DNA from: Subtercola vilae
GTDB taxonomy: Bacteria > Actinomycetota > Actinomycetes > Actinomycetales > Microbacteriaceae
Assembly (NCBI RefSeq): GCF_004923255.1
Contig: NZ_QYRT01000004.1
Span: 1-64,000 of the forward strand
DNA: 64,000 bases
Reading direction: 5' to 3'
Part shown: positions 27,099-33,695 of the stretch, piece by piece
How the letters are laid out: every line of letters begins with the position of its first letter
Position numbering within the stretch: position 1 is the first letter of the stretch
Notes under the pieces: generated by a model
Seen by the model: only the letters and a program-made list of their open reading frames with translations
Database searches by the model: none
Told to the model about the DNA's origin: nothing
Made by a program: the position numbers and the translations under genes

Positions 27099-28240
27099 GC
27101 GGCCGGCCGGTGCGCGTCAGTTTTGTCAGCGGCGTGCGGCACGCCGGGCCGTACCTCGAGATTCTGCGCCACGACCCACGCGTCGAACTCGTGGGCGTCG
27201 CCGAAGAACCGGGCGTACCCGAGTGGATGCTGCGCGACAGCCAGCATGTCGCCCGCCGCGCTGAGACGGCCTGGTTGCCGAGCGTCGACGATGCGCTCGA
27301 CCCCGACAGAGTCGATCTCGCCTTCATCTGCAGCGAGCCCACCCGGCACGCACGCCTCGCGATCACGGCAATGAAACGCGGAGTGAATGTCGTCGTCGAC
27401 AAGCCGGTCGCCACGACGCTCGACGATGCCGACCTTGTGCTCGACGCCGCGCGCGATGCCCGCGGCTTCTGCAGCGTCATCAATCGAACGCACTCCCCGG
27501 CGCTTCGCCGCACCCGGCGCTACGTCGACGCCGGGTACCTCGGGTTGCCGCGCCACCTCGACGTGGAATTTCTCGCCAGCGGCCGACACTTCAGCACCTC
27601 GGTCGAGCGTCCGGGGCTCGTCATCGACCCTGCTCTCAGCGGTGGCGGCGAACTGCTCAACTTTCTTGGCTACTGCGTCGACGCCGTTCGCTACCTGACC
27701 GGCCTCGAAGTCGAGTCGGTTTACGCGATGACGGGCGCACTGTTCGGAGCCGGGCATGCCGACCGCGGTGTCGAAGACACCGCCGTGGTGTCGCTCGGCC
27801 TCGAGCACGGGGTCACCTGCACCGTCACTGTGGGCCGGGTGGCATTCGCGCCCGGGCTCGGGCCGACCAGCTCGAGCATTCGTCTGCTCGGTTCGCACGG
27901 GCACGCCGTGGTCGACGACGACAAACCGGCCGTGCTGCGCTACGGCGGGCACCCCGCGCTGTCGGCGCACCCGGTGGGCGGCGATGGGTCTGCGGTAGCG
28001 CTGCGCCTGTTTCTCGACCACGTCGTGGGGCGTGCGGTCGAGGGCCGAGCACCCGACTACGGGCTGGCGGATGCCCGGGCAGGCCTCGCGGTGATCGATG
28101 CTGCCTATCGCTCGGTGGCTTCACGCGCGGTGTGCGCTCCGGCGAAGCGTGGTGGTGGCACGGCTGACGGCGCTGCTGAGGGTAGCGCTGCGGGTGCTGG
28201 CAGCGATGCTGGCGCGGCACGAATCGGGGTGCACTCGTGA
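27095..28240 (+). CDS. Gfo/Idh/MocA family oxidoreductase 2
   Basis: 381 aa, divergent member with N-terminal VSFVSGVRHAGPYLEILRHD (degenerate Rossmann glycine motif), VNVVVDKPVATT in the EKP position, and a C-terminal domain with LLNFLGYCVDAVRYLTG. The last about 45 residues are Ala/Gly/Ser-rich and probably disordered. Start GTG overlaps the previous stop (GTGA). Because the GxGxxG is weakly conserved, cofactor binding is less certain than for its neighbour. The tandem pair of distinct Gfo/Idh proteins suggests two steps or a heteromer acting on one sugar. Confidence 0.83.
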   Translation: MSGRPVRVSFVSGVRHAGPYLEILRHDPRVELVGVAEEPGVPEWMLRDSQHVARRAETAWLPSVDDALDPDRVDLAFICSEPTRHARLAITAMKRGVNVVVDKPVATTLDDADLVLDAARDARGFCSVINRTHSPALRRTRRYVDAGYLGLPRHLDVEFLASGRHFSTSVERPGLVIDPALSGGGELLNFLGYCVDAVRYLTGLEVESVYAMTGALFGAGHADRGVEDTAVVSLGLEHGVTCTVTVGRVAFAPGLGPTSSSIRLLGSHGHAVVDDDKPAVLRYGGHPALSAHPVGGDGSAVALRLFLDHVVGRAVEGRAPDYGLADARAGLAVIDAAYRSVASRAVCAPAKRGGGTADGAAEGSAAGAGSDAGAARIGVHS

Positions 28241-29337
28241 GCGGGTTCATTGTCGGCGCCTATGCCGCGGCCCCGGGCGAGCTCGACCTCGACCCGCGGG
28301 CCGAAGACGAGTGGTACCGGCACCTCCGCGACATTCCGGGCGTGGGCGGCCTCGAGCTGGCGTGGGCCGGCACCCTGCACCCCCGGGGCGTTGAACGTCT
28401 CGCCGAAGTGCTCGACCCGGCGTGGGGCTCCGTCGTGACCTGCATTCCCGGCACCGGTCGCACGCTGGCGACCGATCCCGTCTTCGGTCTCGCTTCTGAC
28501 AACACCGACGGGCGACACCGCGCCGTCGACGACCTCGCCCGTGTGCACGCCGAGGTTCGTCGACTTCAGCACGAGCGGGGTGACGCCGCGGTGCTGGCCG
28601 TAGAGATTCACTCCGCACCGCACTCGTTCGAGGTGCGGTCGTCGCCCGAGAGCTTCGCCGCGTCACTCAGCGAGGTGGCCGCGTGGCCGTGGGGCTCGGC
28701 CCGACTCATGGTCGAGCACTGCGACGCCGTGGTGCCAGCGGTTTCCGGCCGCGCACGTCTGCGTGCCCAGAAGGGGTTTCTGAGCCTCGCTGACGAGATC
28801 GCGGCCGTCGCCGCCGCGAATGCCGCGATCTCCGCCATGCAGGCATCCACGCAGACGGCTGCACCCGCATCGGCCACGTCCGCTCTGCGCCCAGCCATCG
28901 GCCATGCGCTCAACTGGGCACGTTCGGCCATCGAGACGCGAAGCGTCGACGGGCCGGCGGCCCACCTCGCCGCCATGGTCTCTGCAGGCACCCCCACCGC
29001 GGTCATGTTCTCGGGCGTCTCCCCCGTCGAAACCGAGTACGGCGAGGCGTTCCTCGACGCGCATCTGCCCGTCGCCGCCCCCGCGAACGGCTGGGCAGGT
29101 GCCGCCGGGCATGGCCCGGTCGGCGCCGCCGAGAACGACCGCAGAAGTGGCCTCGAGCCGACCTCGCTGCTGACCGGCGACATCGTGCAGAGCACCCTGG
29201 CGCTGGCAGGCCCGACCGGCTTCGCGTACGTCGGGGTGAAGGTGGGGGCATCCCGAACCCGACTGACCCACCTCGACAGGCTCGCCCCCACCCTCGCCAC
29301 GCTCGCCGCCCTCGAACACGCCGCACTCACAGGCTGA
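28237..29337 (+). CDS. DUF4862 family protein
   Basis: 366 aa, matching the DUF4862 family of unknown function (opening GFIVGAYAAAPGELDLDPRA, later LMVEHCDAVVP, and TSLLTGDIVQSTLALAG). The regular alternation of strands and helices suggests a TIM barrel similar to sugar isomerases, an inference. Start GTG overlaps the previous stop, so it is the fourth gene of the regulator operon and probably acts on the same sugar as the two oxidoreductases. A low-complexity Ala/Ser segment is near residue 200. No catalytic residues can be assigned. Confidence 0.8.
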   Translation: MSGFIVGAYAAAPGELDLDPRAEDEWYRHLRDIPGVGGLELAWAGTLHPRGVERLAEVLDPAWGSVVTCIPGTGRTLATDPVFGLASDNTDGRHRAVDDLARVHAEVRRLQHERGDAAVLAVEIHSAPHSFEVRSSPESFAASLSEVAAWPWGSARLMVEHCDAVVPAVSGRARLRAQKGFLSLADEIAAVAAANAAISAMQASTQTAAPASATSALRPAIGHALNWARSAIETRSVDGPAAHLAAMVSAGTPTAVMFSGVSPVETEYGEAFLDAHLPVAAPANGWAGAAGHGPVGAAENDRRSGLEPTSLLTGDIVQSTLALAGPTGFAYVGVKVGASRTRLTHLDRLAPTLATLAALEHAALTG

Positions 29338-29369
29338 CGCCACCTCGGCCCGTCGGTCGGCCCGCTGAG

Positions 29370-30149
29370 TTACAGCTCCTGCCAGGCCGGCCGGTTGTCG
29401 AACACGTAGCGGTAGTAGTCCGCGTTGACGAGCTCGGCCGCGGCTGCCTCGTCGACGATCACCGTGACGTGCGGGTGCAGCGCAATCGCCGACGCCGGAA
29501 CCGATGAGCTCACCGCCCCCTCGACCGCCGCCGCCAACGCGTGCGCCTTCGATGCCCCGAACGCCAGCAGAACCAGGTGCCGCGCCCTCAGAATTGTGCC
29601 GATTCCCTGCGTGATGCAGTGCATCGGCACGTCATCGATCGACTCAAAGAACCGCGCGTTGTCAGCACGGGTCTGCGGCGCCAGCGTCTTCACCCGGGTC
29701 AGTGAGGCGAGTGACGACCCCGGCTCGTTGAACCCGATGTGCCCGTCGGTACCGATGCCCAGAATCTGCAGGTCGACCCCACCCGCCGCAGCGATGGCCG
29801 CCTCGTAGTCGCGCCCGGCATGCTCTGCTGTCTCGATCTTGCCGTTCGGCACGGCAATCCGTCCGGCGTCGAGCCCCAGCGGCACCACCACTTCTCGGTC
29901 GATGACGGCCCGATAGCTCTCCGGATGCCCAGTCGGCAGCCCCACGTACTCATCGAGCGCGAACCCCCGAACCTGCCCGAGGTCAGCCCCAGCGAGCTGC
30001 ACCGCGAGGTGACGGTACATCGTCAGCGGGGTTGACCCCGTGGCAAGGCCCAGCACAGCCGCCGGAGTCTGCCGCACCAGCCGCGCCACCACCGCCGCGC
30101 CAAGAGCACCGCCCTCGTCTGCGTCTTTCACAATGACCACTTCTGCCAT
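29370..30149 (-). CDS. nagB: Glucosamine-6-phosphate deaminase
   Basis: 259 aa. Converts glucosamine-6-P to fructose-6-P and ammonia, the last step of amino-sugar catabolism. Phosphate-binding GLATGSTP (34-41), catalytic D66 in FALDEY, and D135, H137 and E142 in GIGTDGHIGFNEPG (131-144) agree with known NagB active sites. Start is the ATG with GAGGAGA upstream rather than an in-frame ATG 13 codons earlier, which lies close to the operator. It is convergent with the DUF4862 gene and divergent from the sialidase. Confidence 0.95.
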   Translation of the reverse strand: MAEVVIVKDADEGGALGAAVVARLVRQTPAAVLGLATGSTPLTMYRHLAVQLAGADLGQVRGFALDEYVGLPTGHPESYRAVIDREVVVPLGLDAGRIAVPNGKIETAEHAGRDYEAAIAAAGGVDLQILGIGTDGHIGFNEPGSSLASLTRVKTLAPQTRADNARFFESIDDVPMHCITQGIGTILRARHLVLLAFGASKAHALAAAVEGAVSSSVPASAIALHPHVTVIVDEAAAAELVNADYYRYVFDNRPAWQEL

Positions 30150-30183
30150 GCCGCACTCTCCTCGATTGGAAATCATGACACCA

Positions 30184-30196
30184 GACATCAGATGTC
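30184..30196. promoter_or_regulatory. Palindromic operator upstream of nagB
   Basis: GACATC-A-GATGTC, a perfect 13-bp palindrome with the same core as the site upstream of the sat-nan operon. On the minus strand a -10-like TAGGAT (30208 to 30203) is 6 bases upstream of it, so the site would cover the start of nagB transcription. Confidence 0.75.
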
Positions 30197-30240
30197 CCTT
30201 CCATCCTATGGCGACTCCTTGCTAGAGTTACCGCAAATAT

Positions 30241-30253
30241 GACGTCAGATGTC
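30241..30253. promoter_or_regulatory. Imperfect copy of the operator upstream of the sialidase gene
   Basis: GACGTC-A-GATGTC, one substitution from the other two copies. On the plus strand TTCCAT (30199-30204) and TAGAGT (30223-30228), spaced 18, form a possible promoter for the sialidase gene; the site lies 12 bases downstream of it, again a repressing position. Confidence 0.65.
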
Positions 30254-30277
30254 GTATCTCAGGGAAAGGATTCATAG

Positions 30278-32317
30278 ATGATTCACGCACCCCTTAGCAC
30301 CGCACGCACCGCACGCACGGCACGCACCGGTCGCACCGCACTCCTCGCAACCGCACTCACCGCCAGCCTCGCAGCCGCCGCACTGCTCGGCGCCCCCGCC
30401 GCCAGCGCGACCCCGAGTGATCCACCGGGCACGCTCACCACCACGAGCCTGGCCCCCACGCTTGTCTCACCCTTTGCCGCGTACCGCATCCCCGCGCTCA
30501 GCTATCTGGGTGACAACGTGGTTGTCGCCGCCTGGGATGGGCGACCCGGCAGTGCGGCCGATTCGCCGAACCCGAATTCGATCGTGCAGCGCCGAAGCAC
30601 CGACGGCGGCGCAACCTGGAGCACCCAGGCCACGGTTCTCCAAGGAAACCCCGACACGGCCGGCTCAGGAGCGAACAAATACGGCTACAGCGACCCCAGC
30701 TACGTTTACGATCACGTTGCAGGCACCCTCTTTCTGTTCTCGGTGTACTCGAAAGACCAAGGTTTCGGCGGCAGCACCTTCGGCAACGACGACGCGAACC
30801 GCCAGGTGATCAGCGCGCAGGTCTCGCAGTCGACCGACTTGGGTCTCACCTGGGGAGCGCCGCGGCTCATCACCTCCGTCGTCAAACCGGGAACCAGCAG
30901 CGCGGCTCCGGTTGCGGGCGATGTGCGGGGGATGTTCGCCACCTCGGGTTCCGGCATACAACTGAACTACGGCAGCCACGCCGGCCGGCTCATCCAACAG
31001 TTCGCCGGTGACGTTCGGCAGGCCGACGGTACGAACCAGGTCGAGGCGTACAGCGTCTACTCCGACGACCATGGGGCTTCGTGGTCGCGCGGCGCATTCG
31101 TCGGAACCGGTATGGACGAGAACAAGACGGTCGAGCTCTCTGACGGCCGCGTTCTCCTGAACTCCCGCGACCACGCGAACCAGGGCTATCGCAAGGTCGC
31201 CCTGTCAAGCGACGGTGGTGCAACGTACGGCCCGGTCACCAGCGACCTCGAACTGCCCGACCCGGCCAACAACGCCTCGCTCGTGCGCTTGTACCCCGAC
31301 GCGGCGGCCGGCACGCCCGAGGCGAAAATACTGCTCTTCACCAACGCGAACTCGCAGTCGGCCCGGCAGAACCTGACCGCCCGTGTCTCGTGCGACGACG
31401 GCGCAACGTGGCCTTTCGCCCGCCAACTGAATGCCGGCTTCTCGGCATACTCAGTAGCGGCGAGGTTGGGAGGCGACTCTGTTGGTGTGCTTTATGAGTC
31501 GAGCTACTCCACGGGCATCCAGTTCGCCGCACTGAACGACGCGTGGCTGGCCTATTCGTGCGGCGGGGTCACCCCCATCGCGGGCACCACTGTCACAGGT
31601 CAGCGAACCGACGCCGCACGAAACCTCGGCACAGCACCGTACTCCGCGGGCGAGCAAGTGCCGTACTCCTTTCGCGTGACAAACCACTCGACGGGCACGG
31701 TCAGCACAACTCCCACGGCGGGCAACTTCACACCCCTCGTGGCCCCAGGAACGGGCAACTGCCGCTACCTCGCCCTGGCCGCCGGCGCCTCTTACACCTG
31801 TGCGACGCCCACCCATACCGTCACCGCAGCCGAGGCCAGCCAGGGCTACTTTGTGCCCGACACAACCTGGTCGGTCTCACCGTCGTCGAGCGGGAGCGGG
31901 CGTGTACTCGGGCTCCCGGTGAACCTGACCGCGGGTGTTCACGTCGACAGCGCAACGATTTCCGGCGTCAGCATCGTGGGCGCACGGGCCGACGCGGGCC
32001 GTGACGTGGCGGCAAGCCCGTATGCTGCCGGCGACACCATCGCGTACCGTTTCGCGGCGACCAACACCACCGCGACCACCGTCTCGGTAGCCCCCTCGAG
32101 CGGCAACTTCACGCCGCTGGTGGCTCCAGGAACGGGCAACTGCCGCTACTCATCACTGGCTGCCGGCGCCTCGTACACCTGCACAACACCCACCCACACC
32201 GTCACCGCAGCCGAGGCCAGCCAGGGCTACTTCGTGCCCGACACGACGTGGGGTGTGACAGTCGGCACCACCACCACCTCGGCCCGAATACTCGGAACAC
32301 CGGTGAGTCTTCGCTAA
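30278..32317 (+). CDS. Secreted sialidase with duplicated C-terminal domain
   Basis: 679 aa exo-alpha-sialidase (GH33-like). Sec signal peptide with an Arg-rich n-region and ASA cleavage site near residue 44. The YRIP motif (69-72) carries the first catalytic arginine, AAWDGRP (D87) the acid/base Asp, and NKTVELSDGRVLLNSRD the Glu region. Asp-box motifs include STDGGATWS (107-115), SDDHGASWS, SSDGGATYG and CDDGATWP. The C-terminus has two copies of a 127-residue domain. No LPxTG anchor, so it is released. It frees sialic acid for the importer and nan enzymes. Ribosome site GGAAAGGA precedes the ATG. Confidence 0.93.
   Translation: MIHAPLSTARTARTARTGRTALLATALTASLAAAALLGAPAASATPSDPPGTLTTTSLAPTLVSPFAAYRIPALSYLGDNVVVAAWDGRPGSAADSPNPNSIVQRRSTDGGATWSTQATVLQGNPDTAGSGANKYGYSDPSYVYDHVAGTLFLFSVYSKDQGFGGSTFGNDDANRQVISAQVSQSTDLGLTWGAPRLITSVVKPGTSSAAPVAGDVRGMFATSGSGIQLNYGSHAGRLIQQFAGDVRQADGTNQVEAYSVYSDDHGASWSRGAFVGTGMDENKTVELSDGRVLLNSRDHANQGYRKVALSSDGGATYGPVTSDLELPDPANNASLVRLYPDAAAGTPEAKILLFTNANSQSARQNLTARVSCDDGATWPFARQLNAGFSAYSVAARLGGDSVGVLYESSYSTGIQFAALNDAWLAYSCGGVTPIAGTTVTGQRTDAARNLGTAPYSAGEQVPYSFRVTNHSTGTVSTTPTAGNFTPLVAPGTGNCRYLALAAGASYTCATPTHTVTAAEASQGYFVPDTTWSVSPSSSGSGRVLGLPVNLTAGVHVDSATISGVSIVGARADAGRDVAASPYAAGDTIAYRFAATNTTATTVSVAPSSGNFTPLVAPGTGNCRYSSLAAGASYTCTTPTHTVTAAEASQGYFVPDTTWGVTVGTTTTSARILGTPVSLR
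31561..32317 (+). repeat. Tandem duplication in the sialidase 3' end (381-bp period)
   Basis: Two consecutive copies (about 31561-31941 and 31942-32317) encode 127-residue domains. Both contain GNFTPLVAPGTGNCRY, AAGASYTC and THTVTAAEASQGYFVPDTTW. The 3' halves are nearly identical in amino acids and the 5' halves have diverged. Each copy has two Cys, suggesting a disulfide-stabilised beta-sandwich. Confidence 0.9.
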
Positions 32318-32327
32318 CGCGTGGGCA

Positions 32328-33113
32328 TCACACCGCGGAGGGCCTCGTCACGGGGCTCTCTGCGGTGCGATGCCCCACCCGTTCGGCCAACCGCTCACGG
32401 TGGTGCCGCTCGCCGCGAATTGTCACGACGCCCACCACGATCACCCACGCGAGAAACGGAAAGGTGGCGGTCGCCGTCACCCCCGGGCCCCCCGCCGAGA
32501 ACAGGTTCTTCGAGCTGGTGCCGTTGAAGATGGCCGGAACGGAGAGCAGATTGGTTGCCGCCACGGCGAATGCGAACCAGCCCGTCCAGCGAGGCAGGGT
32601 CGTCGACGCGAACGTCACATAGCCGGCCGCCGCCACGACGAGGGCTGTCAGCATGCCACCGATCGAACCGAACATCACGATGTGCCCTTCGATGAGCGCC
32701 CGGATGACCGTGCCATTGGGAGCCTGGCCGACGGTGTCGAGCGCACCACCGGCATCCAGTGCATCACCCACCAGCGTCACCGCGACGAACACCAGCCCCG
32801 ACCCGTAGCTGAGGTCGGCGACCCACTGCAGGTCGTGCCGGGCCACGGTGATGAGCTGGCGCAGGCTTGCGAGAAAGACAACCAGCGCGGCCATGAGGAA
32901 GATGTCGATGAAGATGACCGTCAGCGAAGCGTTCGCCACTTTCGCCGTGAAGGCGGCGAGCGCCGACTCGTCTGAGAGTTCGGGGCGCGAGCCCACTGCG
33001 GCCACCTTCACAACGAACTCGCTCGACATGAGAACAGCCACGGCGATGGCTGAGATACCCGTCCATCGCCGAACATCGGGCTTCAGGGTGTGCTGCGTCA
33101 GGATGCGTGGCAT
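32328..33113 (-). CDS. Multi-pass membrane protein of unknown function
   Basis: 261 aa with about six hydrophobic spans (ISAIAVAVLMSSEFVVKVAA; LTVIFIDIFLMAALVVFLASL; YGSGLVFVAVTLVG; VMFGSIGGMLTALVVAAAGY; further spans and a basic tail). The start with GAGGAG 12 bases upstream was chosen. No catalytic motif recognised; it resembles small DUF-type membrane proteins of actinobacteria. It is convergent with the sialidase gene, 10 bases apart, leaving no room for a terminator between them. Confidence 0.75.
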   Translation of the reverse strand: MPRILTQHTLKPDVRRWTGISAIAVAVLMSSEFVVKVAAVGSRPELSDESALAAFTAKVANASLTVIFIDIFLMAALVVFLASLRQLITVARHDLQWVADLSYGSGLVFVAVTLVGDALDAGGALDTVGQAPNGTVIRALIEGHIVMFGSIGGMLTALVVAAAGYVTFASTTLPRWTGWFAFAVAATNLLSVPAIFNGTSSKNLFSAGGPGVTATATFPFLAWVIVVGVVTIRGERHHRERLAERVGHRTAESPVTRPSAV

Positions 33114-33199
33114 AGCGCGCTCTTTCTCCTCGGTGCCCCCAGTCTGCTGCAGCGCCCTGGCCCGCACACTGCGACGCGCAGACGAAGCACCCCCGCTGA

Positions 33200-33592
33200 T
33201 CAGCCCTGTGAACTGATCTTGTCAGGCCGAATCACGAGGATGACCCGCTTCTGGTCGCGGCCCCCGTACCAGGGATAGGCGGTTCCGAGGTACTTCTGGG
33301 CGAGCTTCTCGATGTGCTCCACTGCTCCCTCTGTCTCGGTCGATGTCACGGTACCGCGAACCTGGTAGTACCGGCTGGGGTTGCCCGGGTCAGAGAGGGC
33401 GACGGCCACGCGAGGGTCTCGCTCGATGTTGCGCAGCTTCTGAAACCCCTCGACCGTGTTGATGATCACGTTCTCGCCATCGGTGTCGACCCACGTCTGG
33501 GTGAGCTGGGGCGAGCCGTTCGGCATCGTGGTGGCGATGTAGCAGAGTGCGCGTGAATTCAGCAGGGCCAGCAGTTCGTCAGAGAGCGTCAT
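33200..33592 (-). CDS. PPOX-class F420-dependent oxidoreductase
   Basis: 130 aa split-barrel protein. Opening CYIATTMPNGSPQLTQTWVD, then INTVEGFQKLRNIERDPRVA and SRYYQVRGTVT are typical of the small Rv1155-like F420-binding enzymes. The C-terminus carries YPWYGGRDQKRVILVIRPDKI. No ribosome site precedes the ATG, and a good -10 hexamer lies only a few bases upstream, so the transcript may be leaderless. Substrate unknown. Confidence 0.88.
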   Translation of the reverse strand: MTLSDELLALLNSRALCYIATTMPNGSPQLTQTWVDTDGENVIINTVEGFQKLRNIERDPRVAVALSDPGNPSRYYQVRGTVTSTETEGAVEHIEKLAQKYLGTAYPWYGGRDQKRVILVIRPDKISSQG

Positions 33593-33600
33593 GCGAGCAG

Positions 33601-33606
33601 ATCATA
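33601..33606 (-). promoter_or_regulatory. -10 element for a leaderless PPOX transcript
   Basis: TATGAT on the minus strand ends 8 bases before the A of the start codon at 33592, so transcription would begin at or within about two bases of the AUG. No -35 match is clear. Leaderless mRNAs are common in actinobacteria. Confidence 0.45.
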
Positions 33607-33668
33607 CAGTACGCACGACACCCCGCCAGACGAAGCGTGCCCCTATGCGTGAGCCTCGCCACCGAACG

Positions 33669-33674
33669 TATGAT
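33669..33674 (+). promoter_or_regulatory. -10 element for the kinase gene
   Basis: TATGAT on the plus strand, 21 bases before the chosen GTG, followed by an A-rich stretch. This supports the downstream GTG start over the ATG at 33645, which would lie upstream of the transcript. A -35 match is weak. Confidence 0.4.
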
Positions 33675-33695
33675 AAAAAACGAGAGTGGGTGCAC

